Shown: piece after piece, positions 1 to 14,600 of the stretch
Layout: the number at the start of each line of letters is the position of its first letter
Position numbering within the stretch: the first letter of the stretch is position 1
NCBI GenBank assembly: GCA_949825045.1
Contig: OX463814.1
Span: 31,390,383 to 31,454,382 of the forward strand
DNA length: 64,000 nucleotides
Direction: 5' to 3'
DNA from: Argyresthia goedartella
Lineage: Eukaryota; Arthropoda; Insecta; Lepidoptera; Argyresthiidae
Translations under genes and position numbers: made by a program
Notes under the pieces: model-generated
What the model saw: the letters and a program-made list of their open reading frames with translations, nothing else
Told to the model about the DNA's origin: nothing
The model's database searches: none

Positions 1-2446
1 ATTGATATAGGTGATTAATTTGGTCAGCAATTGCGTGGAATAGGCAGTTACCATCTCTCGGCATTGATAAGGCTTTCATCTTTTTGGAATGTTGTTGAAA
101 GAAAGAACTTAGAGCTAATTTGATTAATTTGAACTACCTACGTACCTTTTGTTAATGGTACGGGTTGTGGCTGTCAAAGTTTGTGCGTATCTTTGCGCAC
201 TTATTCTCGGTATTTTCTAAGAGCATTGAAGGCTGGGCCTGGAAGCTATAAAATAGGCGTGAGAGAGACCCGCTTAGGACAAAGAGTCTTTGATTTTATT
301 TTGTTATTGTTCGTCAGCTGCCTTTCGTTAATTGCCTGTTTTCTGCAAGATGGTAAAATGATCCTTTTATGATGTGCAAGTGTTGGCTTTTACTCGCTAT
401 TTCTCAGAATATGCAGTAGGCTTGCATTATTGTTTATTTTATTTTTGTAACAGGTCAAGATGGGCTGGTTGGACCGGATGGTGGCAAATAGTTTAGTTTT
501 GTTTTATTGTGCTTGGGTAGGTTCCTGCCTAGTTTTGTATTTTCGTATACCTATCACCTACCTATTTGTACGGGACTATGCATATGGAATAGTTTAGAGT
601 TGGCGTAGTAATTTGGAGCGAGAGCAGTATCTGTTTATGAAATGGTAACCAGCATTACGAAGGATGTTACCTGCCAGATATAAAGTTAGTTTTGCTGTTT
701 TATCTGATATAGGGCTATCTTAATCGAAGCAATCTCACCAGGTTGTTGCTCAGCTAGTGACACTCTCTGCACTGCCATCACCTACTTCAGTTCACTTCAT
801 TAGTGCGTAGTAGTGAGGTCCGTGACACGGGTCGAGGTTCAGTCCCTGTACAAGGCCCTATTGTTTATTGCTCGTTGGAATTCGTTTTTTCTTAGCTCGT
901 TGTCCAGAGAAGGGGCTTGTTGCACAAAAAAAAACGTATTTGCTTCGCCGTTTTGCAGCTGTGTTAGTTTGAGCAATGTTTTCTGTCGTAATTTATCTCT
1001 TTTGTTTAACTTTTTCTGTCCGGTATTGTTTGGGTTTTAGTGTCCTTATTCACGTGCCTGCAGGAAGTGCATGAAAGGGCCTGCCTCTTGGCGTGGGATA
1101 ACACCACGACTCGTTGCGCAACTCCAGTTTCTATTGACTTAGTATTTAAGATGATGTATCAAGCACCACGAATGTCTGTGATGAAATGAAATAAGTCTGT
1201 TTCCCAGGTTGTTGCTGTTGAGAGAGCTTAATTTTATGGGTTAGATTCACTTAAGAAATACCTTAAATAATGAATATTCTACGTCCTATGTAATCGTTTG
1301 TGTGTCCGGAGAAAGCAATTCATTGATAAGGTTAGGTTATTGCCGGTTAATACTCCAGGATAACGGCGTGTCGGTAGGGAGTACTGTTATGTATTGCGTG
1401 AGACGTAAACTCGGGGTCTCTTCTAGTAGATTCGTCTGTGGAGATAAATATTGGTTGCATGCGTTAGGACACTGAATAGGAACGGGCTCACCAGGCAACA
1501 CTCGTTGAGTTGTCTCAGCTATGTGCACCTATTATCGTACACAATATTGTACACGTATTGTCACAGCAGCGTGGCGTAGCCTATTATCTGGTAGGGCGCA
1601 GTTTAGAACCTATCTAATTCACACTTTACGCACTCTACTTTCACACTTGTAGCTATATTAGACACTCTCATATCATCTCGCTGATACAAAATCTCCGAAA
1701 CGCGAGAAACCAGAGACAGAACAAAGGCGCGCGCCGGGTTGTAAACTATTGTTTGTTTTAATGCATTTGCAAGATGTCGGAGGTCTATAGACACGTCCGT
1801 TCGGTCCGGCAACACAAACGCCACTCTCGTATACACCCAACAAGATTTTCTAAGCAAAACGAAAGGATAAATTCTTAGGTACGCTTATTTTCTTCATCCG
1901 TATGGAAAAAAAGAGACAGCATCTGCGTGGCGTCGCGTTGACGGAAACAAAAGTTTGTTTTTCCTTTCTCAATATTTTTTATTATTAAAAAATAGGTTTG
2001 GCTAATAAGGTTATACGTTTATTCAATGACACGTTGTATAATTATCGAACCTGCTCGCAAAATTTCAATAGAATTGGTTGATAAATGCGACCTAAAGCTA
2101 GGGTTCAAAAATCACAGTGTTTATAAAAATATAAAAAACTTGGCCTTAGCGTGGGTGCAAAACCGTGCCTCTGCCACCACATATAGGAAAAGTATTAAAC
2201 TACATTCTTAGCTGTAGAGGCACATGTAAAGCCGGACAGAAATGCAGATATACGGAAGCATTATTGCCCAAGAAATCCGCGCAATAAGGTAAAGGCAGGA
2301 CCGTAATAAATGGCGTAATTAAGAGAAGACCAGAAGAATTAACTCAATAGTGGGTGCAGGAGGCAGGATGGATATATAACTAGATCTAGCAATACACAAT
2401 GGACTCCTTGGTCGTTGAAGTATAGATATAAAGATCTTAGAAATAC
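1..2446. other. Unassigned AT-rich DNA left of the last visible TMLHE exon
   Basis: I recognise no gene here. The final TMLHE exon or exons, which should carry the third iron-binding His and the 2-oxoglutarate-binding Arg, must lie to the left of base 2447. I could not find them on the minus strand in this stretch, so they are probably beyond the window edge. A minus-strand reading frame at 1603-1857 resembles no family I know. Confidence 0.5.
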
Positions 2447-2674
2447 CTAATCTGCTTTAAGTCACCAGTCTTCTTATCCACCGTAACTACCGGTGCCGAG
2501 TGTTTGTGATGATGACCTTCTTCCAGGTATTCAGCCTCCAGGTCGAAGGTCGAGAGGAAGCTGAAGTCATCAGGATGCTCTGCTTTCAGCCTCGTAGCCC
2601 CGTGGAAGCCGTCGACCAGGACTGTCTCGCCTCCAGACCCGTTACTGTGCTCCAGACAGTGGAGGATTTGCAGG
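2447..2674 (-). CDS. TMLHE: TMLHE exon: LQILHCLEH...GGETVLVDGF
   Basis: It encodes LQILHCLEHSNGSGGETVLV, DGFHGATRLKAEHPDDF, LEAEYLEEGHHHKHSAP and a final KTGDLKQI. The acceptor is TTCTTCTCAG and the donor GTATTT; it ends in phase 2. This is the core of the double-stranded beta-helix after the iron motif. The frame stays open into the intron on both sides, which would mislead a single-frame gene call. Confidence 0.94.
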
Positions 2675-5600
2675 CTGAGAAGAACATAATATTTAACACT
2701 TTTAAAATTACAGTTATATACAGGCACATACATGCTTCTGGCCCCAAATAACCCTGTGTTGTGGGAACCAGGAGTAGCGACGTTACATACATGTAAACAT
2801 CCAAGACATAGCTTTTTTCCCTTCCTACCCAGACGGGATTCGGACCCGGGACGTCTCGCTTGGGAGTCATCGCCCTGAGCCACAATGCCACAGAGGTGGC
2901 CATAAGATAAAGTGATAAGTGCACTAGGTTTTCTCAACCTGTCTAGGTATCTAACTAATATTATAAAGTGAAAGTAGCGATGTTAGGATGTTTGGATGTT
3001 TGGATGTTTGGTGTTTGTGCCTCAATCACGCTAAAACAGCTGAACGTATTTGAATGAAATTTAGCACAGAGGTAGTTTATAAGCTAGATTAACATATAGT
3101 ATACTTTTTATCCGACTGCACCAGAAGGAGGGTAACGTTATCTCGGTTAATGATAATTCCTAGGAACACGCAGATGAAGTTGCGGGCATCAGCTAGTGTT
3201 GAATATAATCTGTTTCGAGATATACACATAGTTTTCGGTATATACGATACAGGTTGATATTTTATAAAGTCACGCCTGACTCAGCTTATCATATTTATAC
3301 GAGAATAAACCAATAAAAAAAACTGAAATATACTTAAAAATCATGAAACTGTGGCCTTATTATATGGCTTCCTGCTGTTGCGCTCGCAATATCGCGCACT
3401 CAGGGCGTTGCGCGGGCGCGCTTCGTGGCCGGCTGGGCGTGTCCGCACGTTACGGTTATATCACGACAAATTTAATATGGCAATTTGTGAAACAAAATTA
3501 TGCGAGAGAAATATAAAACTATTTTTTATTTACAAGCAATAAGTAAACTATCGTTCCTAAGTCTGGCATAGCTTCACAAAAAACGACCTTCAAGTATATT
3601 CACCCCATAGTTTTCGAAAAAATCTGATTTAAAATGTCCCCATAAAATGATTGCATGAAAATTGCCTTCAATTCCATGGCAGAGAAAAGTGACCGAAACC
3701 TTATTACGTTGTAATTTTTTTGGCCAATTAAAATTAAATGAAATGAAATTGTTTATTGCAAACATAACAAACATAGGTTCTACTCACAAAACTAAAAAGG
3801 TACAGTAAGGAGCAGATCTGTTAACGAAAAATAGAAGGGATCAGTGGCAAGTAGCAACCGAACTAGTGAATTCACTGAATCTCGGTTTTAGAAGTGCATC
3901 TTTAACAGTTTACAAGTTTTAGTAGCATGGCAACATATTTCTCAGTAGTTTAAATTGTATGTAATAGGTATTACAGGCGCAAAAACAAAGAAATTTAATA
4001 CAAAATAGGTGAAACAATCTTGTCTTCTTTGAGATAAATCTAACTTTCTATACCGCATTGCAGCAGTACTACGAGTAGCTGCCGATTAAACATGTATAAT
4101 TACTCTTAGCTGAAGCGTTTTTAAAAAAGAAACGATCTTCCATCTAGAAAGTCACTCTCCAGAGCCTGCGCCCAACACCACTCCTTTCAACCTAAGTAAT
4201 GTTGGAAGCGTCACGGTTAAGAAATCAGTGCTAGCAATTAGCTCCAAAGCTGTAGGAGATGACAATATCCGCTAACAAATGATTCTCACTATCCTTCATG
4301 ATCTGCTTCGGGCCATCACTCATATTTTAATTTTCTCCATTTTCAAATTTCAATTGCACCTTCCCTGCTGCTTGGAAACAAGCATTAGTAATCCCTCTGC
4401 CTAAAACAACCAATCCCACCTACTTTAAAGAGTATCGCCCCATTTCTATCCTGCCGATCTTTTCTAAAGTCCTCGAATCCATTATCCATACGCAGCTCTC
4501 CCATTATCTATCCTCTAAAAATTGAATGAATCCTTTTCAGTCAGGCTCCTCCTCCTCCTCCCTCTCTGCCAGCTGATTTGACTCTTACCTAAGAGACCGA
4601 AAACAGCATATCAAGTCGGAGGAGGCTTGTACGGCGTGGTGTGACCTTTCCTCCGGTGCCCCCCAAGGTTCTCTCTCCTCTTCTTTTCTCAATATTTATT
4701 TATTCCATATCCGATGTCCTGTCTTCTCCCAATCATCTTTACGTGAATGACCTTCAAATATATCGTCACTTCTCTCCTGACTAAAATAATACCGTTGTGG
4801 AGGCGTTGAACGCTGACTTGTTTGGTATTAGTGGATGGGCTTCATCAATTGGGTTGCTGGTTAATCCAAATAAGTTCCAGGCAATGATTATACATCATTA
4901 AACATATTGCAGCAACTGTCTTTCCCTTCCGTAACTTATAACGGTACTGTTATCATGTACAGCGATAAAGCTGGGTATCGTCTTCGATATCAATTGTCCG
5001 GGTCAATGCATATTAATGAGGTCAGCAGTGAGTTTACGTAACCTTTCACTCTCTCAGGAGACTTCAGAACTTTCTGCCTCCCAAGACCAAAATTACTCTC
5101 GCTCAGTCCCTTCTTCTTCCCCTCATTACTTATGCTGATTTTTGCTGGGTCAGCGCAAATGCACAAACTCGAATGACTTCAAAATTTTGGGATTCGGTTC
5201 ATTTTTGGACTGCGCAAGTATCACCATGTATCTCAGCATCGCAGGGAGTTTAAGTGGCTACCGATTCGGCTTCGACGGAACTCTGATATCCTGTGTTTCC
5301 TCTATAGTATTTTGTGGAACCCTCGATACCCTAACTTCCTGCGTAATCGCTTTGAATTTCTTTCTTCAAGCAGGCCTTGGAGAACTCTTATTGCGCCTAT
5401 GCTCGAAGCCCCAGAATGCTTCACTGCAGCCTAGGAGCATGGGTTCAAAAACCGAGCCATACGACTGTGAAATGAGCTTCCCTGCACTATCAGGGACAGT
5501 CCATCACTAAATATATTCAAAAAGCGGCTAAAGAAGCACTATGTCTTCCTTTTATACCTGTATTGGTTTGTATTAGTGTATCATATTGTTTATATATATT

Positions 5601-8600
5601 GATACGTTGTATTTAAGTAATTGTATGCGCAGCCAATTTTTAGCAACTGGGGTTATCAGTATGTATTGTTAATAGTGTAGTGTTTTTTCTATTATAAGTT
5701 ATCCCTAGTTATCCGTTTATAATATAACGAGTGCTTATGCCGGATACTCTGTCGGTAGTACCTATAATATTATCGAGGCATGAACCGTCGTGGTGAGTAA
5801 GATATTAGTTGGCAGTGGATTTTTTGTGTCAGGACAGGTGTTTATATTGATATCTCCAATGATGGAAATATTTACAAAATTATATACTATATATACAATT
5901 TAGGGCAGATGTAAGTGACTTAATAAATACATCAAGATTATCCTATGACGTATAGGACATTTTTTCATACCTGTTTCCATTCGAGCCTCGAAAATGCTGA
6001 AAAATATGTACCTATACAGCTTGTATGAGAACATCCACAATAGTCAATAATAAATCGGCATCTAGGTAAATGTGAGCGGGAAAAGTTGTGAAAATCCACC
6101 CAGAGATAAATAATGCAAAATATTATCTGGGGGCACGGCAGTGCCCCCGCTAAGGCTAGCAAGCGAAGCGCAAGGGCACTACCTACCTTTTCTCGAAGCG
6201 CTTCGTAGTCGTATTTTTGTACCCTTACAACTTTGGTTGGGTTTGGATTACAGCAGGTAAACAAAATTCTCGAAATATGACGTCATTAGTGGGCTTAATT
6301 TACATAGAAAATGTCAATAGTATATGTAGCTGTTATACTTTAGATTTTATTGATATCTCAATCACCCCGATTTCGTCACTGACTCACTGATGATCATCAA
6401 AATTCATAGTTTATGTGAGACTTCCGCAAATGTTGATGCTAGAGGTCTGAATATGTATATAGGGACTCCTTGTTATAAATAATGAAATAAATATTTCAAG
6501 ATTTTAAGTAAACAATCCCCCGATCTTTAAATTAGGGGATGGAAGTTTGTATAAGTTTTCCCATAAAAACAGAATTTCATGCTAGAGATCTGAAAAATAT
6601 AAGTACACAGACTTCTTATTATAGTATATTATAAAAAAGAAAATATATGTTTTAGTTTTTTAAAAAACATCCCTCAAACCCTTAAAGTAAGGCTCTCATC
6701 AGGTTACATAATATGAGTACTTATATACTCATGTAGGGTATTACAAATACAAATAATATAACTACTTTTGTGATGATTGTGTACGAATTAACGAAGCACT
6801 TAAGGTGCTTCGTTAAATCGTACACAATCAACACAAAAAAAAACTTGAATTTTTATCCCCTACCCCTTAAACTAGGGGATGGAAGTTAGTTCAAGACTTC
6901 TGTAAATTTTGATGCTAGAGGTCTGAAAATTTATAAAGGGACTCCTTGTTATAAATAATAAAACACGTATTTCGGGTATAAATCAACCCCCACGCTTTAA
7001 ATTAGGGGATGGAATTAAGCACGCGCAAAACGCCTAATATGTACCCGAACATCGGGCTAAGAATGTTGTCAAATCACGAGTGCGGTGCATTAGAGGTCAT
7101 TGATATGTTGTTGGGTATCCTATTGTATGCCACAAATCCCTAGATGATAATAAAGTGGCTATATGTCAACTTGAGCCGCAATCGAAAAGTCAAGTCTAAA
7201 ACAGAAATTACAATGCTGAATTTCGATTCCACAAAAATATATAAAGAATCTAAAAAGGGCAAAGATAATGTGTGGGCTATGAAAAAGGCACCTCTGATAT
7301 ATACCCCAAAGACAAGAAATATACCCCAAAAAGGAAGACAAAATGAAAAAGAAGTGGAATCCCACCAAAAACATTTTCGTGTAAAATGTTGCCAAGACGG
7401 GACCTGGCTTGCACTGTAAAAAAGTTATCAGATCTCATATAGAGCCAAGCTTCTAACTCTACATGCCCTAACTCCACAAGCCCTAACTTTACAAACTTTA
7501 CACTTTAGTCAAAATATGTGGCTTGGCCGTTTCCCTACCGTCACATGGGATGCCGCGTAAGGAGAAAAATGTATTCACTGTTCGTTACTTTTATTTTATA
7601 CAATAGTAAAAATATGTTGTAAAATTGAAATAGCTTTATTTATTCATACCAACAAGAACTATACTCGTTACTACAAAATTATTGTATAACAGAAAAGTAA
7701 TGAAAATGAATTATTTTTTCGCATAACGCCTATGTGACGGGAGTGAAACTACCACCCCACACACACACACAGCCATATGGTGGATGGTCTCGTCTTGGCA
7801 ACATTTTACGTGAAAATGTTTTTCGTGGGATTTCCATTTTCCCAAAATATCATTTGGCGTTGAACCTGCTCACCGCAGCTAATGCTGTCATCTAACAGAA
7901 AAGTTAATTATCCAAAAACCAGAAAATTACCAATTGATAAAATGTTTAACAAGTATATGTAAATATCTATAGTTATAAAGATTTTTTAACTTTGACTTTG
8001 ACTCAGATAAAGTTAACAAATCATGCTGTAAATCTTAAAAAAATCATGGTCTTACATGAAATGGTTACTTTAGTTTACAGCCTCGAAACACCTTTCCCTT
8101 TCACCTCTTTCTCAAGAAGAAAATCTGAATGGGCGAGTGGCCGCAACGAATTCTAAAACAGGGTTTCAAAGCAGCCAGACAGGCTTTCTCCAAAGATCCT
8201 GGAATAATAATGGCAAGAATGCCTTTGAAGCGGGTCACGTAACAGTGGCGTAGGAAGGATAATGTGAAACTTCATTATCCCATGAAAAGAGAACTCTGGT
8301 TCCACGTTTCTGGTGAAAGAGTCTTCAAAAAGAGTTCAAGTATTGAATAATGGGTGATGTGAAAGGTACAATCAGCAAAACTTGCTTCCATCACGTTTAA
8401 CAAATAATAGCTAAGCGTATGTCGTGAATATGACATAACTTTTTTGCGAGAGTTATAACCACAGTTATACCTGATGTCAAGTTTATTGGCGCCTGAGCGA
8501 GGCCACCATCTCTCTCTCGCCAAGGTATGCATCTCTCTTGTTCCCTACCCCCTCCAAGCGGCACTCTAGCGCGAAGAAACTTGGCGTCAGCACCAAAGTG

Positions 8601-11600
8601 AGGGAAAAAGCTATCAATAGCTGTCCCTCACCCTCCCGCGACAAAACACGTGCCACGCCCGGCATTCTACGGTTGCAATTAAGTTTACAAGAAGAAATAA
8701 CGAACAACGTCACTAATTAAATAATGATTAAGTAAAAGTTAATTAATATTTATAATGAGATATTTTCCGTTCGTTATACTGTTTCTCTGTACAAACAGAT
8801 GTTGTTTAAAATATTTAAAAATAATAAATCACAAGAAATGAACATCAAAGACCAATTTTTCGGCAAATCCGATTTGGAATGATTTTGCTAACATAACACT
8901 GAGACAATCGGTGTCTAATCTTGTGGATTCAACTGAATATCCACTGATTCGGGCGATTACAGTAATGGTCGTTGATTTTCGTGCAGATTTGCCGTAATAA
9001 TATGAATATGGCCACGCTGCTGGGAATAATGGGAGAAAATAATTTATCGAGATTACGCCCGCATGGCATTGTGTGAACTAAGGGGACTGAATTGAGATGC
9101 CTTGCAGTCAGCACCTCACTTTGAAAAAGAGACAGAATTTGTTACTGCCTTCGACTCAAAAGAATGAATGTTATAAGCACTTTTAAGTGTGGAGTATGTA
9201 CTCACGTCTGTCTCAATGACAAACGGCCCAATGTACTTACTGCCTTCTGCCGGTTGAATAAAGTGCCGCTTAACTCTTTTGCGGATGGATGGTTTACGTT
9301 TTGTACACTATATTTTTTTATGGGAAAATTTGATAAGCCATAGAAGTCGCGTTCATCTGATCTAAGCTCTGCAGAGAGATCCCTTCAAAGTTGTTATTTG
9401 ACTTCATCACCCAGAGACATGTAGAGTAAGAGAAAACGTAGTGCGGTTAGCAACGATGTTGGTCGAGAGAAAGAGAGAGAGAGAATGTTTAAATATTTCA
9501 TTAGGTTTCTATTTTAGTTAATTATCACCTGTGAATGAATTAAATATTTTATCTACACACGTGTTATAAACCCTCTTTACTGCATCTTAAAACCGCACGT
9601 TAATGATATACTACTTGGTAAAAACTCGTTTCTTATATATTTCGACATATGACATTCCAATTTTCATGCCGACGCCTGCCTGCGTGCCGTCCTTAGTTTG
9701 TCTGTGAAGTTGGTACTACAGAACAAGCTAAACAAGTGCAGAGCAGTGATCGATGCCACAATGCCGGTCGAACATATGGTTCCTGAACGCAACAAAGAGA
9801 GCTTATGATATGTGTGTAGATATACTAGTGTATGTAACTGGTCATAATTAGGCATTATGTATCAGTAACATAAACTACTATTATCTACACACGTATCATA
9901 AACCCTCTTTACTGCATCCAAAAACCACACGTTACAACCAGCATAATGATAAACTTCTTGGTAAAAACTCATTTCTTATCTGTATATTGATACATTATGA
10001 CCATAATGTACCAAAAATTTTCAAATGATTACATTCAAATTTCGAACGCCGACGCCCACCTGCGTGCCGCCCCTAGTTTGTCTATGAAGTTGGTACTACT
10101 GTACAAGCTAAAGAACTGCAGAGCTATGATCAATGCCACAATGCCGGTCGAACTGCAGTTCCTAAACACATCAAAGAGAGCTTATGATATGTGTGTAGAT
10201 AAACTAGTGTATTTAACTGTACATATTTAGGCATTATGTAGCAGTCACATAAACTACTATTAAACCATCTTATTGTATCCAACTAAATCATTATTATCGA
10301 CGATTATTATATACGACTAGAAGAGATAGGTCAATACTGGGTCTGACGGTGAATCATAGACTACAGAAAGCAGTACTAACTCTGACTCCGAACAGGAGTA
10401 CATAAGTGGAGATGATATTTGAATTTTAATAATAAAATTAAACAAGTGGATCCTTGTTTACGCTATTACAATGATAGCGTAAACAAGGATCTACTAACAA
10501 ACTCATATGGTTTCCATGGACCTAATTAAGATGCTCATGTTATGTTTATCTATTTGATTTTTTTTTAAATATTTCTCTCGATTGATGTACCTATTATACG
10601 ATCGGTAGTACCTATTATACTCAGCTTTTCCGTGATAGCGAGCTGAAATACTGCTAACAATAGTAGTTTAAGTGACTGCTACATAATGGAGGGCATTAAT
10701 ACTCGAGAGTGGGTTTACGAAACGAGCCGAAGGCGAGTTTCATAATAATATCACTCGAGAGTTTTAATGCCTAATTATGAACAGTTATATACACTAGTTT
10801 ATCTACACACATATCATAAGCTCTCTTTGATGTGTTCAGGAACCGCATGTTTGACCGGCATTGTGGCATTGATCATTGCTCCGCAGTTGTTTAGGTTGTT
10901 CTGTAGTACCAACTTCACAGAAAACTAGGGGCGGCACGCACGTCATAATGTATTATTGGTATTTGTATTGGTATTGGTGGTATTAGGTATTATTGGACCT
11001 ACTTGAACATACTTTGTATTTGTCTGCTAACTACACTCACAGGAACTGACGTCACTATGACGACACACGCCTTGACGTTACGGGAATTAGCAGTCTGCGG
11101 GGATTATACTAGGTATTAATAACAAACGCTACAGCAGTAAACTGAAGGAGCAAGCGAGACCGAACAATCTGCTGTCTCGCTTGCTCCTTGCTATTTTTCT
11201 ATTATGACGCTATCCAACCTGTGGAAGAACTCATAGATATTTTCACGAAGAGAAGGGCTACCTACTTACTTTTAACTGCAAAGGAAATGCGAATTCTGTA
11301 GAAGTTACTCCCAAACAGCCGATCCAGTGACCAATTATATAGCATTTGCGATACCCTGAGCTTTTCATTGAGGACTCTTTAGCATTCGCTGACCGCGATG
11401 TTGTTAAATGACATTCTGTCGCTGATATTTAAGTTAAGGAGATATCTCGTTCGTGCAAAGGTCCCCGTTACTCCAGGCGGAATGAGCCGCAATGTGAGAG
11501 GGACGGAATATGACAAAAAGTCGGTTGTAAATTGATGCAAAATTAACTAAAATAGCTATGAAAAATTCTACAATAGGTAATTTAGGTATTGTCAAAACCC

Positions 11601-14600
11601 ATCTAAATAAATATTTTTGAGTTCTTTGCGCTATTCCAATTTGTCAGATAAACAAAAAAAAGGGTAAATTTAGACCTCATTTCAATAATTATTTCTATCG
11701 AGCGAAATTCCTCCACTCGTGTTTCTGTTATTACAAAATCTAGGAAAAGGTGGAACTAACTTGGAACTTCTCTTGAACAGCAGAGAAATTACTTCAAAAA
11801 TTATCGATTTTGTCGATATATCACCTTAAGTTTTGTTTTTTGATTATCCCGAGCTTGAGACGGCTTTGCCAGCAGCATGACTATAGCATGGTAGGCAGCA
11901 CCGCAACCGCTGCGCCACAGAGGTCGTCAAGCCATAGATAAATCTTTAAATTTTGGTAAAGCTTTACTAAGCCTGAATACATCTTACCCAGCGGCTTCGG
12001 TGAAATAAGTATTATCGTTGTGAGTAGCCAGCGCCAGGTTGGTGTACGCTGTATCAGCATGATCAGCTTTCGTGGTGAACTGCCACATTCCGCCGAATAT
12101 AGTAAGCTGGACCCCTCCTAAAGCCTGACTGACCCGCTCGGTGGCTTTTAGTGAGGCGTCTACCTAGAAAAACGAATAGGTACAGTTACTGGGTTATAAC
12201 TAGACCAGAGTATTGAAAGTTAAATACTAATTTTAAAAAGACACGACATATCTAGGAAGTTGAAAATATTTTTGAAGAGGTCATTAGATCTATGAAAACA
12301 GTGACCATTTTTAAGGTCCTTAACCACAGGGCGCCCAAACGGGATCCTATTGTCTCTGCTGTCCTTCTGTCCGTTTGTCTGTCTGTCTGTCCGTCTCTGA
12401 GTCTGTCCGTCCATCAGCAGGCTGTATCACATGAACCATTTTAGGTAGTGAGTTGAAATTTTCACAGAACTTGTATTTCTGTCGCCGCTACAGCACCAAA
12501 TTATTATGTCCCCATAAAACAGACATGAAACACACAATTCGTTTGATATTGGTAACGCAATCTTTAAGTTCTGAGTTCGATTCCAAGTTCAGACATAATA
12601 TTATCTTTTTGATTTTGTTTTATTATTTTTAGTGCTGAAGTTTTATTGTGCCATGTTATGGAATCGTTTGTCTGCGAGTCCGAGCCGCACTTGACCGATT
12701 TTTGTTGTATGTGAGTTGACATGAACAAACTTTAAAAAAAAAATGGCCACGTTATATTCCGGCAACTGTACTGGAAGTACAACAGAACAGTTTAAAGTGG
12801 TGATTAGGGACGGTGTCTAACGGTGATACTCGTAGAAAACAATGTCAAAAATCATCCATATCTGCAGAGCTGTGGGGATGGCTAGCCCGTTATAACGCAG
12901 AATTGAGAATTAAATAACTGTCCAAACAACCTGTATTTGAAAATGCGACGCTTTATTTATTTAGTATTTGTGACTTTTACCCACAGACCATAACTCTATA
13001 GACCCCAAGCTATTTCGCCATGAAGCTGTTTCGAGAGAAACTCGAGCGCGTCATTTTAAAAGGAGATACCTTACAACCTGTTTAGTGACTCGACCAAATC
13101 TGAGCTTTCCATATAGAGCCGCACCGCTTCGGCAGCAAACATCAGACCATACAAATGGGATTTACTCCAGCGAGTCAGAATAAGATATAGTGAGTTAATG
13201 ACATGTGTACATATTAAGAAATCGCTAAAAGCGCTGCTCTAGTTGGGAAGCCCACATTTGCTGGAGTTATTATACAGAGTGTAACATATCTTCCATGTCT
13301 TAATCTGATTTTGAAAAAAATACACGATTGTTTTGCGATGTATAATCTGTGGTTTTCCCTTATAAAAATTATAGATGTATTTACAAACCCCATAAACCAG
13401 AGCCACTCCATAATCGAGGAGTGATTGAAAGATTATTCTTGCTCCGTCATCACCAGCGAGGAAATTGTCGACGTGGACCCGTGCCACTCGATCTGCGACT
13501 CCATTCCCATGCCAAAGTAATGGCTTGAGTCTGCTCTTTTCAGACCAGACTTTATAATCGTGTTGCAGGAGGAACGAGGACTCGTATTGGGTCTTATGGT
13601 TGTCATCCCCTGAAAAACGATTTAAAGTTATAAATAAAGTGAGACATCTATGTCCCCACCGCGGGGCACAGGCATACGAAGCGTCCGTGGCCTAGCGGCA
13701 TTTGCACATTGGAAACGATCGAGCGGGTAGCAACATCTGGCTGAGACGTGTCTTGGATGGGTGTCCGTTTCTATGTGGGATTTGTTTCGGGCGCTTCCGT
13801 GTTTCGGATGACGAAGCTGTAGGTCCCGGCTACTGTAGCTACTCGGTGGTAGTAGTCGTGAAGCTGGTAAGAGTCCCTGATAGGGCAGCATGAAAAACAC
13901 CTGACAGTCGGGTTGGCCACTAGCCCGACACCACTTCATCAAACCACACTGAGCCAGCGTGGTGGAGTATGGCTCAATATTATATAAGTTACTCTGTGGG
14001 CTCAATCTTATTCGGGTCCGTAAGGCCCGTGACCCTCGGTGGAGGCATTAATGGGCTACATTGTTGTTGTTGTTGTTATTGTTGTAGGGACAAAGGCCTT
14101 TATCCGGAAACGAGTAATATTTATATTGGCCGATTGATTTTAAAATAAACGGTCAAGTGCGAGTTCGCGCACGAAGGGTTCCGTACCACCGCACAATTCT
14201 ATTCAAGTTTCTTTGCATGGGGATTAGGTATGTTTAATTTTCCTGTGTGTTAAGATAGCAAATTGTTGTTTACAAAATTAGTATATTATATATTAATATA
14301 TATTTATTTATATCATCTTTAATTTCATACTCCATGAATTGTCTGCATTTATAAGTTTCTATGTGGTATTGAAAGAAATTGTGCCTTCCCTATGTGACCT
14401 ATTTCTCAAAAATACCTATATATATTTTTCTTTCTAATTTTGGATCATTAGTTTCGGAGATAAGGGGTAATAGTCAATTTTTTTCTTTTTTCTTTATTAT
14501 ATTTTTAACTAAGCATTTCAGGTATATGAAAAAAATGTATTTGAGATTCTTGCAACAAGCTCTTTCATTGGACATGTCACACGGTACTTATTTGCCACCT

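Noticed and set aside
2500..2751. 83-codon plus-strand frame
   Set aside because: It is antisense to the TMLHE exon 2447-2674 and continues into a SINE.
2586..2924. 112-codon minus-strand frame
   Set aside because: It is in a different frame from the TMLHE exon and mostly made of antisense SINE sequence.
8538..8720. 60-codon plus-strand frame rich in Lys and Ser
   Set aside because: It lies within a repeat-like patch of a TMLHE intron, with no family match or splice sites.
9997..10230. 77-codon frame with a similar frame at 59.9 kb
   Set aside because: The similarity follows from both lying in the same repeat family. Indels shift the frame between copies and there is no known domain.
13628..14005. 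125-codon minus-strand frame
   Set aside because: It lies wholly inside a repeat-like block ending in a GTT tail, with no similarity to known proteins.
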